From Flavobacteriaceae bacterium NBU2973 (lineage in GTDB: Bacteria; Bacteroidota; Bacteroidia; Flavobacteriales; Flavobacteriaceae): a stretch of 64,000 nucleotides of DNA. The notes below the pieces were generated by a model that saw only the letters and a list, made by a program, of their open reading frames with translations, searched no databases and was not told where the DNA came from. Within the stretch, counting starts at the first letter, position 1; each line of letters opens with the position of its first letter. A program made the position numbers and the translations under genes. The stretch is from positions 372,001-436,000 of the forward strand of contig JAOEIQ010000001.1 in assembly GCA_026162565.1 (NCBI GenBank). Direction: 5' to 3'. Positions 1 through 8,862 of the stretch are shown here, one piece after another.

Positions 1-452
1 GGTGCAACTGATTTTACGGGTTTGTATAGTATTGATTCTTCCAAATCTTCTTTTTCTACAAACGGCAAGGTGTTATTCATTTTGTCAAATACAATTAAAA
101 TAATACTTAATATGAGTCCAATTTTTAACGCTCCAAAAACACCACCAAGTAATTTGTTTAAAATACCTAAAGCTGCAAAATCAGCAAGTTTAGTTAAAGC
201 TTTTCCTGCTAAACCAATTGCTAAAACAATCACTACAAACGTTATAGCAAACGCTACAATATTTATATATTTTTCCTCCCAATCAACTCGACTATCTAAA
301 AATGTTGCTGCAAAATTACTAAAGTGGATGGCTCCATAAACACCAAGAACGAGTGCTAAAAGTGAAGCGATTTCTACAAAAAGCCCTTTCATAAAGCCTC
401 GCACTAATCCAAAAAGAAGTAGTGCGCCTAATACAATATCAATTACCGTCAT
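1..452 (-). CDS. cvpA: CvpA family membrane protein (3' end cut by window edge)
   Basis: Reading the minus strand from an ATG at 452 gives a protein beginning MTVIDIVLGALLLFGLVRGF, followed by further hydrophobic segments around residues 25-45, 65-85 and 105-120. The frame is open to the window edge, so the C-terminus is missing. The early Asp, the G-x-x-x-G helix and the run of four membrane segments fit the CvpA family. Members act in the inner membrane, are linked to colicin V production and envelope stress, and have no firmly established biochemical activity. The gene is divergent from the small gene at 633. A TAAATTTG box lies just upstream at 470-477 on the same strand. The family call is from recognition of the N-terminal half only. 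Confidence 0.85.
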   Translation of the reverse strand, partial: MTVIDIVLGALLLFGLVRGFMKGLFVEIASLLALVLGVYGAIHFSNFAATFLDSRVDWEEKYINIVAFAITFVVIVLAIGLAGKALTKLADFAALGILNKLLGGVFGALKIGLILSIILIVFDKMNNTLPFVEKEDLEESILYKPVKSVA

Positions 453-469
453 ACAAACCAAGATTTCTA

Positions 470-477
470 CAAATTTA
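470..477 (-). promoter_or_regulatory. -7 promoter box TAAATTTG for cvpA
   Basis: The minus strand reads TAAATTTG, an exact match to the Bacteroidota -7 consensus TAnnTTTG, 17 bases before the cvpA start. A CTTG (TTG core of the -33 box) lies at 497-500, exactly 19 bases further upstream. Confidence 0.6.
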
Positions 478-580
478 GAGTAAACTCTAATATTAACAAG
501 TAATTATATATAATAGCTTTAAAATAAGATTGATTGATGTATTTATAACGTTAAACTTTTATTAGTATTTTATTAGTCTG

Positions 581-588
581 TAAATTTG
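581..588 (+). promoter_or_regulatory. -7 promoter box TAAATTTG
   Basis: TAAATTTG matches TAnnTTTG and lies 44 bases before the ATG at 633. No clear -33 TTTG is seen at the usual spacing. Confidence 0.45.
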
Positions 589-632
589 TAGAATAATAAC
601 TTTATAAAGTTCCCCATTTTCATGGGAATAAG

Positions 633-989
633 ATGGCAAGAGACGAGCAATTAAAACAGCAGTGGGAATTAGTAGTAGAAAAACTATCTAACCAATTTGC
701 TGATGGAGATAAACTAGATTTAGATGCAATTATTTACTTAATTGGTTTGCAAGAGTTAGGGCAGCTAGATAGAGAGTTTAAAAAAGATGAAAAAGTAAAC
801 CTAATGCATATTGCTATATGCAAGCTTTTAGAGCCTTACGGTTATTATGAGTTTGATTATGTTGATGATGATGGTTGGCCACATTATAAAATTAAAGAGC
901 AACTACCACACTTAAAAGCTGGAGAGCAAAGCATCTTGATGAAAGAAGCTATTGTAAATTACTTTTTAGAAACGGAATTTATAGATTAG
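633..989 (+). CDS. Conserved hypothetical protein upstream of pheS
   Basis: This is an acidic cytosolic protein of 118 residues with no signal peptide or membrane segment. It is mostly helical by composition, with a Tyr/Asp-rich stretch (GYYEFDYVDDDGWPHY) around residues 70-86. I do not recognise a named domain. From memory, small proteins of this kind often lie between cvpA and pheS in flavobacteria, which suggests a conserved gene and not a chance frame. The start ATG at 633 follows a -7 box at 581-588. Downstream, pheS begins 53 bases after the stop and has its own -7 box. No function can be given. Confidence 0.75.
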   Translation: MARDEQLKQQWELVVEKLSNQFADGDKLDLDAIIYLIGLQELGQLDREFKKDEKVNLMHIAICKLLEPYGYYEFDYVDDDGWPHYKIKEQLPHLKAGEQSILMKEAIVNYFLETEFID

Positions 990-995
990 TTTTCC

Positions 996-1003
996 TAAAT
1001 TTG
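996..1003 (+). promoter_or_regulatory. -7 promoter box TAAATTTG for pheS
   Basis: An exact TAnnTTTG match 39 bases before the pheS ATG, in the short gap after the upstream gene. No TTTG is seen at the 19-base spacing. Confidence 0.5.
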
Positions 1004-1042
1004 CCACTTATTTGAAGTTACTGAAATAAATTCAGCACAGGC

Positions 1043-2062
1043 ATGATAGATAAGATTAAAGAACTTATAGCAGAAGCAGAAGCATTTAAAGCGCAATCAA
1101 AGGAGGAAATAGAAACGTTTAGAATCAAGTACCTTGGAAAAAAAGGATTACTTAATGACTTTTTTGCAGAGTTTAAAAATGTAGCTAACGACCAAAAAAA
1201 AGAATTTGGTCAAGCTATTAATATGCTTAAAACTACTGCTCAAAATAAAGTAAATGCTTTAAAAGAAGAGTTAGAAAGTAAGGAAGAGGTTGCAGGCGTT
1301 TATGGAGATTTATCTAGACCTGGAGAGCCAATTACTCTAGGTTCACGTCATCCTATTTCTATTGTAAAAAATCAAATTATTGATATATTTTCACGCATTG
1401 GGTTTAATGTTAGTGAAGGTCCAGAAATAGAGGATGATTGGCATAATTTTACTGCTTTAAATTTGCCAGAATACCATCCAGCGCGTGATATGCAGGATAC
1501 GTTTTTTGTGCAAACTAATCCAGATATATTATTACGTACGCACACAAGTTCTGTGCAAGTGCGATACATGGAAAACAATCAACCACCAATTCGTACAATT
1601 TCTCCAGGGCGAGTATTTAGAAATGAGGCAATTTCTGCGCGCTCACATTGTTTTTTTCACCAAGTAGAAGGCTTGTATATAGATAAAGACGTCAGCTTTG
1701 CAGATTTAAAACAAACATTACAATACTTTACTACAGAGATGTTTGGGAAAAGTAAAATTAGATTACGTCCTTCCTATTTCCCATTTACAGAACCTAGTGC
1801 TGAAGTAGATGTATATTGGGGACTTGAAACGGAAACCGATTATAAAATGACCAAAGGTACTGGTTGGTTAGAAATAATGGGTTGTGGTATGGTAGATCCT
1901 AATGTATTAGACAACTGTGGAATAGACTCAAAAGAATACTCTGGATTTGCCTTTGGAATGGGAATTGATCGTATAGCATTACTATTACATCAAATTAGTG
2001 ATATTCGTTTATTAAGTGAAAACGATGTGCGCTTTTTAAAACAGTTTAAGTCTGCTTTGTAA
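1043..2062 (+). CDS. pheS: Phenylalanine--tRNA ligase alpha subunit
   Basis: PheS is the catalytic subunit of the alpha2-beta2 class II synthetase that charges tRNA-Phe in the cytosol. The 339-residue length is normal. The N-terminal ~85 residues form the tRNA-binding coiled coil (Lys/Glu-rich). The catalytic core follows, with motif 2 visible as [19 protein letters not shown] around residue 195 and motif 3 as [14 protein letters not shown] near residue 305. The substrate-pocket segment [14 protein letters not shown] is also clear. The gene stands apart from pheT, as is usual in this phylum. A small gene with a TTG start follows after 6 bases and is probably co-transcribed. Confidence 0.98.
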   Translation: MIDKIKELIAEAEAFKAQSKEEIETFRIKYLGKKGLLNDFFAEFKNVANDQKKEFGQAINMLKTTAQNKVNALKEELESKEEVAGVYGDLSRPGEPITLGSRHPISIVKNQIIDIFSRIGFNVSEGPEIEDDWHNFTALNLPEYHPARDMQDTFFVQTNPDILLRTHTSSVQVRYMENNQPPIRTISPGRVFRNEAISARSHCFFHQVEGLYIDKDVSFADLKQTLQYFTTEMFGKSKIRLRPSYFPFTEPSAEVDVYWGLETETDYKMTKGTGWLEIMGCGMVDPNVLDNCGIDSKEYSGFAFGMGIDRIALLLHQISDIRLLSENDVRFLKQFKSAL

Positions 2063-2068
2063 TTTTTC

Positions 2069-2464
2069 TTGAAAAAAGATATCCAAATACCAAAAGTTGA
2101 AGGTGTTTATCTTGCAGTTGTAAACGAGTTTAACGACGTATATAAAACTCAAGATTGGAATGCTTATATTATTAACGACAAGAAAGTTGATTTAGATATT
2201 GTTTTAATAGTTACTAATGGTTATTCTGATAAAAAGATTACCTCTACATTTCGTAAAAAATTAGATAAGCTTCCAGCTAAAAGTTATGCAAAAATTGAAT
2301 TGATACAAGAAGAATTATTTGCATTGAACAACCAGTTTAAAGTAACTTTTTTTGAAGGGAATACCATGTTTGAAAAAACATTTCTATTCAGAAAAAATAC
2401 GATAAACCTAAAAGCATTACAGCCAATACCTTTAATGAAGGCTAGAGGTGTTTTGGTAAAGTAG
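2069..2464 (+). CDS. Conserved hypothetical protein downstream of pheS (TTG start)
   Basis: The frame opens with TTG at 2069, six bases after the pheS stop, and no suitable ATG exists near the N-terminus, so TTG is taken as the start. The product has 131 residues, is basic, and has no signal peptide. It contains alternating beta-type stretches (VDLDIVLIVTNGY, KVTFFEGNTMFEKTFLF) and ends with RGVLVK. I do not recognise a domain. The tight spacing implies translation coupled to pheS. It converges with gpsA, leaving a single base between the two stop codons. The protein is probably real, given its coding composition and its place next to pheS, but its function is unknown. Confidence 0.7.
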   Translation: MKKDIQIPKVEGVYLAVVNEFNDVYKTQDWNAYIINDKKVDLDIVLIVTNGYSDKKITSTFRKKLDKLPAKSYAKIELIQEELFALNNQFKVTFFEGNTMFEKTFLFRKNTINLKALQPIPLMKARGVLVK

Positions 2465-2465
2465 G

Positions 2466-3464
2466 TTAATCCAACTTATCCGTAAGTTTTTTAAAAACCT
2501 TTTTCGGGTCTTTACCTTCATAAAGTACTGAATAAACTGCATCAATTATAGGTAAGCGCGTTTTCTTTTTATTTTTTTGATTTAGTAAATGGGCACTTTT
2601 AGCAGCATAATAACCTTCCGCTACCATATTCATTTCCATTTGAGCAGATTTTACGGTATAGCCTTTACCAATCATATTACCAAACATACGATTACGTGAA
2701 AACACAGAATAACCTGTTACTAACAAATCTCCTAAATAAGCAGAATTGTTAATGTTACGTTTCATTTTATGCATTTTTTTAATAAAACGCTTCATCTCGC
2801 GAATGGCATTACTCATTAGCACACTCTGAAAATTATCACCATAACCCAATCCATGAGCAATTCCAGCTGCAATAGCATAAATATTTTTTAGCATAACGGC
2901 ATATTCAGTACCAATTATATCATCACTAATTTTAGTTTTTATATAATCACTAGATAAGGCGTTGGCAATAGTTTGTGCTTTTTCAGCATCAGCACACGAA
3001 ATAGTAAGATAGGATAAACGCTCTAAAGCAACTTCTTCAGCGTGGCAAGGTCCAGCAATAACTCCAATATTTTGAAAAGAAATCTTATAAACATCATGAA
3101 AATGCTCACCAACTAATAAACCTGTTTCAGGAATAATACCTTTTACAGCAGATACAACTATTTTAGTACTAATATCAGTAGTTAGTTTTTCTAATTCATG
3201 GTTTATAAAAGCAGAAGGAATAACAAATATTAAAACATCTGCATAATCAGCAATGTCATTAATATCATTGCTTATTTTTAGTTTGTTTATGTCAAACTCA
3301 ACAGAACTCAAGTAACTTGGATTATGATGTTCTTTCAGCAAATGTTCTTTAGTATAAACACTTCGCATATACCAACCTACTTCATCTAAATTCTCACATA
3401 GCATTTTTACAATAGCAGTAGCCCAACTTCCAGCTCCAAAAACAGCATATCTATAATTTTTCAT
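2466..3464 (-). CDS. gpsA: Glycerol-3-phosphate dehydrogenase [NAD(P)+]
   Basis: GpsA reduces dihydroxyacetone phosphate to sn-glycerol-3-phosphate, the backbone for phospholipids. The 332-residue protein begins with a Rossmann fold whose dinucleotide loop reads FGAGSWATA at residues 9-17. A second family signature, VIAGPCHAEEVA, lies near residue 138. The substrate-binding region contains the conserved lysine in EYAVMLKNIYAIAAG near residue 195. Length and motif order are those of the bacterial family. It is transcribed alone, from a promoter box at 3490-3497, and converges with the small gene after pheS. Confidence 0.96.
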   Translation of the reverse strand: MKNYRYAVFGAGSWATAIVKMLCENLDEVGWYMRSVYTKEHLLKEHHNPSYLSSVEFDINKLKISNDINDIADYADVLIFVIPSAFINHELEKLTTDISTKIVVSAVKGIIPETGLLVGEHFHDVYKISFQNIGVIAGPCHAEEVALERLSYLTISCADAEKAQTIANALSSDYIKTKISDDIIGTEYAVMLKNIYAIAAGIAHGLGYGDNFQSVLMSNAIREMKRFIKKMHKMKRNINNSAYLGDLLVTGYSVFSRNRMFGNMIGKGYTVKSAQMEMNMVAEGYYAAKSAHLLNQKNKKKTRLPIIDAVYSVLYEGKDPKKVFKKLTDKLD

Positions 3465-3489
3465 AAATGGTATAACAAGTATTGAAACT

Positions 3490-3497
3490 CAAAAGTA
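3490..3497 (-). promoter_or_regulatory. -7 promoter box TACTTTTG for gpsA
   Basis: The minus strand reads TACTTTTG (TAnnTTTG). A TTTG at 3514-3517 on the same strand gives a 16-base spacing, slightly short of the usual 19. Confidence 0.5.
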
Positions 3498-3607
3498 AAC
3501 AAATTCTGCAAAGCAAATAAGTCATCAAGAAAACACTTAAATACATTTTGGCACGCAATTTGGATTGTTTTTTACATCAATCATATTAATTACTAAAAAC
3601 GAACATT

Positions 3608-4549
3608 ATGAGAACAATTAAATTAATTTCTGGGTTTTTACTAATCGCCACAATTTTTACGTCGTGTTCTGTTAACGTTATAGAGGATGATTTTAATAAT
3701 CCACCTTCACTGACTTTAAATCAATTACTAAACTCATACGATTTATGGTATGTAGATATTAATGCAACCTTAGGGCCAGGCGAAACTCCATTTTTACAAA
3801 AAGCATTCACGGTTTCTTTTTTAAATGGTAATGTGTATGCAAACAACAATTTGGTTGGATTTGGACAACAAGGAAATGGTTTAGGAATCTCTATTGGTAG
3901 TTATGATGCTTACGATATGATATTAGATGTATTTCATGCTTTCGACGGTTTTGAAACCTTTGATGTTTACCAAATAGATAGTAATACAATAGAGTTATAT
4001 AACCCGTTTAACGACACATCCTATTTCTTGAATGGTTACCAACGCAGTAATTTTGATTACGACTTTGTTTTCTATGATAACATTCACTATTTCTTACAAG
4101 AATATGAAGCTTGGGAAAAAACCTTTACAAGTGAAGCAGGAGCTTTAAATGAATTTGATAATGAAAATTATTTACAATTTTTAGCAGGTGGAAACGATTC
4201 GGTATTTAGAAGCTCTCAAGATGTAAACGGAGTACTTGTAGAAGATTTAATTTGGGATTATACTGGAGTGTATGGAGTTGGAGATATTTCAAACAACATG
4301 TATCTAAAAACTTTAACATTAGATTATGACTTCTTTGAAAACGAAAATTTTGAATTAAGCGTTTTAAATGATGCACGAATAGAATTGTATCACGCTAATT
4401 CAGGGACAACTTATGAGTTTGATGGTAGAGGATATATTCAGTTTAGAACTTCTAAAGATGCTGAAGGTAAATCTAAATTAGAAGATAAGAAACGTAAGTT
4501 TAAAGCAGAACGTAAAAACAATCCTCGCGAAAACACGCGAAAGACATAA
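3608..4549 (+). CDS. Lipoprotein with internally duplicated domain
   Basis: The 313-residue product starts with a lipoprotein signal, MRTIKLISGFLLIATIFTSC, giving acylation at Cys20 and placement in an envelope membrane. The rest is rich in aromatic and acidic residues. Two halves look related: a segment near residues 38-143 ending in NTIELYNPFNDTSYFLNGY, and one near residues 165-285 ending in ARIELYHANSGTTYEFDGRG. That pattern suggests two copies of a small beta-barrel (lipocalin-like) fold. The C-terminus is a basic tail (KLEDKKRKFKAERKN). Relatives are often mislabelled as nicotinic acid mononucleotide adenylyltransferase; nothing here supports that. A terminator follows at 4576-4617. Function unknown. 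Confidence 0.8.
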   Translation: MRTIKLISGFLLIATIFTSCSVNVIEDDFNNPPSLTLNQLLNSYDLWYVDINATLGPGETPFLQKAFTVSFLNGNVYANNNLVGFGQQGNGLGISIGSYDAYDMILDVFHAFDGFETFDVYQIDSNTIELYNPFNDTSYFLNGYQRSNFDYDFVFYDNIHYFLQEYEAWEKTFTSEAGALNEFDNENYLQFLAGGNDSVFRSSQDVNGVLVEDLIWDYTGVYGVGDISNNMYLKTLTLDYDFFENENFELSVLNDARIELYHANSGTTYEFDGRGYIQFRTSKDAEGKSKLEDKKRKFKAERKNNPRENTRKT

Positions 4550-4575
4550 AATTTTTTGGTTGGTTATTTAGATAA

Positions 4576-4617
4576 GAAACTGTTTAAGGCACTTGCTTTA
4601 AGCAGTTTCTTTTTTTG
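4576..4617 (+). terminator. Rho-independent terminator after the lipoprotein gene
   Basis: GAAACTG (4576-4582) pairs with CAGTTTC (4603-4609), with further inner pairing through TTAA segments, followed by a run of eight T. Confidence 0.75.
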
Positions 4618-4752
4618 TGACCTGTAAGTATCTTTTGTGTCAAAATATTGCTAGTAAATTAAATACAGATTTATTAACAATAATTGGAATTACAACAAAA
4701 TTTCACAAACTTTACAAGAGTAAATTTTTTAACACTAAAACAAATATAGATT

Positions 4753-5247
4753 ATGAGTTTATTTTCATTTATTAAAGCGGCTGGAGGAGCAATTTTCGGA
4801 GGAAAATCTGATAAAGAAGAAGCAGCAGAGAGAAGAGCAGCAGCGGAAGCAGCTGAATTAGCTGAAGAAGCAGCAACAGCAAGACGATTAGAAGAAACCA
4901 TTAGAGATTTAGGATTAGATGTCGACGGATTAAACGTTCATGTTGATGATGATAGAGTTACTGTTTCTGGTTTAGCACATGACCAAGCCACTAAAGAAAA
5001 AGTAGTGTTGGTATTAGGTAACTCCGGAGGAATTGCATCTGTAGAAGATAATATGACTGTAGAGAATGTAGAGCCTGAAGCACAATTTCATACAGTAGTT
5101 AGCGGAGATACTTTAGGAAAAATTGCTAAACATTATTATGGTGACGCCATGAAATATCCTGTAATTTTCGAGGCTAATAAACCAATGCTTACAGACCCAG
5201 ATAAAATTTATGTTGGTCAAGTATTACGTATTCCAGCTGTAGATTAA
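4753..5247 (+). CDS. BON-LysM domain protein (Kbp/YgaU-like)
   Basis: A 164-residue cytosolic protein in three parts: an Ala/Glu-rich helix (residues 18-50), a BON domain (about 50-108, with VDGLNVHVDDDRVTVSGLA) and a C-terminal LysM domain (about 113-163, HTVVSGDTLGKIAKHYYGD through to VGQVLRIP). It has no signal peptide. This architecture is that of E. coli Kbp (YgaU), a potassium-binding protein whose LysM part need not contact peptidoglycan. By family knowledge the present protein may sense or buffer K+; that is inference. It is a single-gene unit closed by a symmetric terminator shared with nadD. Confidence 0.88.
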   Translation: MSLFSFIKAAGGAIFGGKSDKEEAAERRAAAEAAELAEEAATARRLEETIRDLGLDVDGLNVHVDDDRVTVSGLAHDQATKEKVVLVLGNSGGIASVEDNMTVENVEPEAQFHTVVSGDTLGKIAKHYYGDAMKYPVIFEANKPMLTDPDKIYVGQVLRIPAVD

Positions 5248-5266
5248 AGATAACTATACAGAAACT

Positions 5267-5296
5267 AAAAAGCTCAACCTTAAGTTGAGCTTTTTT
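5267..5296. terminator. Bidirectional terminator between the LysM gene and nadD
   Basis: AGCTCAAC (5271-5278) pairs with GTTGAGCT (5284-5291), flanked by A-run and T-run on opposite sides, so it can terminate both converging transcripts. Confidence 0.85.
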
Positions 5297-5879
5297 ATTT
5301 ATAAAAATTCATTTCGTCTACGTATTCCCAGACATGTTCTGGTAACATTGGTCTAATATTCTTACCTGATTTTATAGATTTTCTAATAAAAGTAGATGAT
5401 AATTCCATTATTGGTGCATCTACTTTATGCACTTTAGGATGCTCTTTAAATTGATGTTCTATAACACCTTCAGAAATTCTTGGGTAGACATAAATATGAT
5501 GATTTTTTAAAATCAGCTCGTAGTTTTTCCATTTATGAAAACTCTTTAAATTATCTTCTCCCATAATTAGAGCAAATTCATGATCTGGGAATTTTTCTTG
5601 TAAGTATGTAAGCGTGTTTATCGTATAATTTGGTTGAGGTAATCTAAACTCAATATCACTTGGACGTAATTTTGTATACTCTTTAGTAGCGCGAAATACC
5701 ATTTCTAATCGATGGTTATTATCTAACAACGAACTTTTCTTTTTAAAAGGACTATGTGGTGTTACCACAAACCAAACTTGATCAAGATTACTATGCTCTG
5801 CAAGATGGTTGGCAATGGTTAAATGACCAACATGAATAGGATTAAAAGTGCCGAAGTATAAACCTATTTGTTTTTTCAA
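5295..5879 (-). CDS. nadD: Nicotinate-nucleotide adenylyltransferase (TTG start)
   Basis: NadD adenylylates nicotinate mononucleotide to deamido-NAD in NAD synthesis. The 194-residue protein has the nucleotidyltransferase loop GLYFGTFNPIHVGHL at residues 6-20 and the second signature SSTFIRKSIKSG near residue 160, both in their usual places. The start is a TTG at 5877-5879 on the minus strand, which overlaps the gmk stop as TTGA. This is a four-base overlap typical of translational coupling. No upstream ATG gives a better start. The gene is the last of a yicC-gmk-nadD operon, a common order in this phylum. Confidence 0.96.
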   Translation of the reverse strand: MKKQIGLYFGTFNPIHVGHLTIANHLAEHSNLDQVWFVVTPHSPFKKKSSLLDNNHRLEMVFRATKEYTKLRPSDIEFRLPQPNYTINTLTYLQEKFPDHEFALIMGEDNLKSFHKWKNYELILKNHHIYVYPRISEGVIEHQFKEHPKVHKVDAPIMELSSTFIRKSIKSGKNIRPMLPEHVWEYVDEMNFYK

Positions 5880-6463
5880 GCGTCTTTTTTTTTTGAGTTT
5901 ACAAAATTACCAACTAATGTTTCTGCTTCAGTAAGTGCTTTTTCTAAATTATCGTTCTCTATAATAACATCAAATAAAGGCGCTGTAGCTAATTCAGCAG
6001 ATGCTTTTGCAATGCGCATATTTATTTTACTATCACTTTCTGTTTTGCGCTTTTTTAAACGAATTTTTAACTCATCAATACTTGGTGGTTTTACAAAAAC
6101 AGCAAGTGTATGCTCTGGGAATTTTCGTTTAATACGTAAACCACCAGATACATCAATATCAAAAATTACGTGCTTTCCTAATTTCCATATACGCTCTACT
6201 TCTTTTTTTAGAGTCCCATAAAAATTGTCTCGATAGACTTCTTCCCATTCAAGAAATTCATCGTTTTTAATTTTTGTTTTAAACTCTTTTGTAGATAAAA
6301 AGTAGTAGTCTTGAGCATGAATTTCTTCACCTCGTTTTTCTCTAGAAGTAGCAGATATAGAAAACTCTAAATTAAGTTGTTCTTGTCTTAATAAATGTTT
6401 TACAATAGTTGTTTTGCCAGAACCTGAAGGAGCTGAAAATACAATTAGTTTCCCTCCTTTCAT
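5876..6463 (-). CDS. gmk: Guanylate kinase
   Basis: Gmk phosphorylates GMP to GDP with ATP. The 195-residue protein opens with the P-loop FSAPSGSGKTTI (residues 8-19), followed by the GMP-binding region (SATSREKRGEEIHAQDYYFL) and the lid. The length matches bacterial Gmk. The start ATG is one base after the yicC stop and the stop codon overlaps the nadD TTG. Position inside the yicC-gmk-nadD operon is typical. Confidence 0.97.
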   Translation of the reverse strand: MKGGKLIVFSAPSGSGKTTIVKHLLRQEQLNLEFSISATSREKRGEEIHAQDYYFLSTKEFKTKIKNDEFLEWEEVYRDNFYGTLKKEVERIWKLGKHVIFDIDVSGGLRIKRKFPEHTLAVFVKPPSIDELKIRLKKRKTESDSKINMRIAKASAELATAPLFDVIIENDNLEKALTEAETLVGNFVNSKKKDA

Positions 6464-6464
6464 A

Positions 6465-7325
6465 TTATAGAACGTTTAATAATTGTTCTTTAATTTTTTC
6501 GAGCTCGTCTTTCATTTGTACAACTAGCTTTTGCATTGGCGCATAATTACTTTTAGAGCCAATAGTGTTGATTTCTCGACCAATTTCTTGACCTATAAAA
6601 CCTAATTTTTTACCGTTAGAGTCCGAAGAATTTAAGGTTTTTATAAAATAGTCTAAATGGTTTTTTAAGCGAACCTTTTCTTCAGTGATATCAAACTTTT
6701 CGATGTAAAAAACTAACTCTTGTTCAAAACGGTTTTCATCTACATTTTCTTTTAACTCCTCAACTCCTCTTCGTAAACGCTCCCTAACACCTTCAATACG
6801 TTCGGGATCCATGGCAATAACAGATTCTAAAAGTGTGTCAATATTTTTAATTCGTAACACAAAATCTTGCTCTAATGCTTTTCCTTCTTCAAGTCTATAG
6901 TTTGATAGTTGTTGCATAGCATTATCAATTGTATTAGCAATTTGTTGCCATTCATCAGCATCTATTTCCTCACGTTCAGTAGTTAAGGCGTCAGGCATTT
7001 TAACTGCCATTGCTAAAAGCTCGGTTCCTTTATCTTCGTTTAAAATATCTTTAAGCTGATTGATATAATTTTTAACAACGGCTTTATTAATAACCGTTGA
7101 GGTTGCCTCTCCTGTTAATTCTAAATACAATGAAAAATCAACTTTACCACGAACTAATTTTTTAGCAATACTCTTTCGAATAGCTAACTCCTCTTCTCTG
7201 TAAAGTGATGGCATACGTACATTCAAATCTAGGTTTTTACTATTAAGAGACTTTATCTCTATAGTTATTTTTTTTGACGGAAGTTGTAAAACAGATTTTC
7301 CATAACCTGTCATTGACTGAATCAT
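6465..7325 (-). CDS. yicC: YicC family endoribonuclease
   Basis: The 286-residue protein starts with the family hallmark MIQSMTGYGK and ends with the DUF1732 signature GQEIGREINTIGSKS. YicC proteins are cytosolic and, from work on the E. coli member, can act as endoribonucleases that help small-RNA turnover. The coiled-coil-rich middle (about residues 95-235) is normal for the family. It is the first gene of the yicC-gmk-nadD operon, with a TATCTTTG promoter box at 7346-7353. Confidence 0.95.
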   Translation of the reverse strand: MIQSMTGYGKSVLQLPSKKITIEIKSLNSKNLDLNVRMPSLYREEELAIRKSIAKKLVRGKVDFSLYLELTGEATSTVINKAVVKNYINQLKDILNEDKGTELLAMAVKMPDALTTEREEIDADEWQQIANTIDNAMQQLSNYRLEEGKALEQDFVLRIKNIDTLLESVIAMDPERIEGVRERLRRGVEELKENVDENRFEQELVFYIEKFDITEEKVRLKNHLDYFIKTLNSSDSNGKKLGFIGQEIGREINTIGSKSNYAPMQKLVVQMKDELEKIKEQLLNVL

Positions 7326-7345
7326 AAGTAAAATTTAAAGTTGCA

Positions 7346-7353
7346 CAAAGATA
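7346..7353 (-). promoter_or_regulatory. -7 promoter box TATCTTTG for yicC-gmk-nadD
   Basis: The minus strand reads TATCTTTG (TAnnTTTG), 20 bases before the yicC ATG. No TTTG is seen at 19-base spacing. Confidence 0.55.
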
Positions 7354-7377
7354 AATAAAACACTCGAGGTTTTAATT

Positions 7378-8853
7378 TCACCTTACTACTTTAAATAATT
7401 GAATAGTCTCTTTTTGGTAAACAGATTCTCCAACTTGTTCCATCCAGTTCATGTAATTATCATTTAATTTATTTTTAGAATGATCTATTAAAATATAGTC
7501 TGGATTATAAATATTTAAGATAAGTCTCTTGTCTGCAATATTAGTTGAATTTTTAAAAAACGCTTCTACAGCTAGGCGTCTTTCAGCTAAATCATCAACC
7601 CAATATAATGGGTGATTAGAAGCTATTACTTTTCCGTTAAAAGAAGGAATAATCCAATTAGATTTAGAATCAGATAAAATTACATCATAAGGGTTTACGA
7701 ATTCTCTCAAAAAATGAAATTGTTCATAATATGAGTTATCACTATTATAAAAAATATTTGCAGCTTTTTTTAAAGGGTAAAAATTTATTATCAACGATAA
7801 TAAAAATAACGAGCCTATAAATATAGGTCTGTTTTTTAAGTTGTTTTTTAAATCATCAAAAAGTATATAAGCTAGTAAAATCTGTGTCAGCATCATTGAG
7901 TTTGCAATAACTCTTGATACACCATATATTTTAAATAAATACCCAATACTGTATACTAATAATAGTAAAATACTAGTAAAAATTAAGAATCGTACAATCA
8001 CATGATTTCGAATATTAGAAAAACTGATAATTATAATAGCAATTGGCCAATATTTAGTGAATACTTCCGAGTAAAGTACCAAAGAATCTGAATGGAAATT
8101 TGATCCTACTCCAGAGAAAAGTGATAGAAAGTTAAAATAAGGCCAAAAAGATGCAAGAAAAACACTTGGTATAATTAGTACCGAAACTATTTTTATTTTT
8201 TGCCATTCATTATGTTTACTGGTAGTTACATAAATTGAAAAGATTGTTGCAAATAAAAACAGAGCTGTTGTTGGGTGCGTAATTAAAACGAAAGTATTTA
8301 TAAATAGTATAGAAGCTCCTTTTAAATATGATATTTGATGAAGATTATTAAGTAGTATAGTTAGTGCTAATAAAGATAATATGAATGCAAAAGTTGAAGG
8401 ATATGCTAATATATGATGTAATCCATAGATGTGATAAAATCCACTCCACTTGTAAGGGTTAAATCCCCAAAAAAACAGAATAAATATTAGACTAATTGTA
8501 GCTAATAAATTTGTGTTTTTTTTAAATAAAGCCTCACAAAATTTTAAAAAAACACTCAAAAATAATAGGAGATTAATAACACTAAAAAAAGCTAAAGATT
8601 GAATAGAATTTAGCGACGTGATTTTTGAAAACAATGAGACAATTATAGCATAAGGAGAAAAAAATGCATGAGGAATATTAGAATTTAAAATGGGGTTTTT
8701 TGGGTATAACAAATTTTTAGATAATTCATTAACTACAGCAGAGTGTTCCCAAAAATCGCCAGACCATCGACCTTTAGATATATGAAACAACTCAAAAACA
8801 AGTAATCCTATCGCTAAAATTATATAACTGTTTTTGAGAAGCTTTTTAGACAA
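7378..8853 (-). CDS. Polytopic membrane protein, possible GT-C glycosyltransferase
   Basis: A 491-residue integral membrane protein with roughly ten or more hydrophobic segments and a soluble C-terminal part (about residues 380-491). The first periplasmic loop contains GRWSGDFWEHSAVVNEL; an acidic residue in this loop is typical of GT-C transferases that use lipid-linked sugars, but I see no decisive motif. It follows a GT2 gene by 9 bases, so the pair probably works together: the GT2 enzyme could load a polyprenyl carrier and this protein could use it. That is inference. Base composition is somewhat more AT-rich than neighbouring housekeeping genes. Confidence 0.7.
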   Translation of the reverse strand: MSKKLLKNSYIILAIGLLVFELFHISKGRWSGDFWEHSAVVNELSKNLLYPKNPILNSNIPHAFFSPYAIIVSLFSKITSLNSIQSLAFFSVINLLLFLSVFLKFCEALFKKNTNLLATISLIFILFFWGFNPYKWSGFYHIYGLHHILAYPSTFAFILSLLALTILLNNLHQISYLKGASILFINTFVLITHPTTALFLFATIFSIYVTTSKHNEWQKIKIVSVLIIPSVFLASFWPYFNFLSLFSGVGSNFHSDSLVLYSEVFTKYWPIAIIIISFSNIRNHVIVRFLIFTSILLLLVYSIGYLFKIYGVSRVIANSMMLTQILLAYILFDDLKNNLKNRPIFIGSLFLLSLIINFYPLKKAANIFYNSDNSYYEQFHFLREFVNPYDVILSDSKSNWIIPSFNGKVIASNHPLYWVDDLAERRLAVEAFFKNSTNIADKRLILNIYNPDYILIDHSKNKLNDNYMNWMEQVGESVYQKETIQLFKVVR

Positions 8854-8862
8854 AATCAGAAT

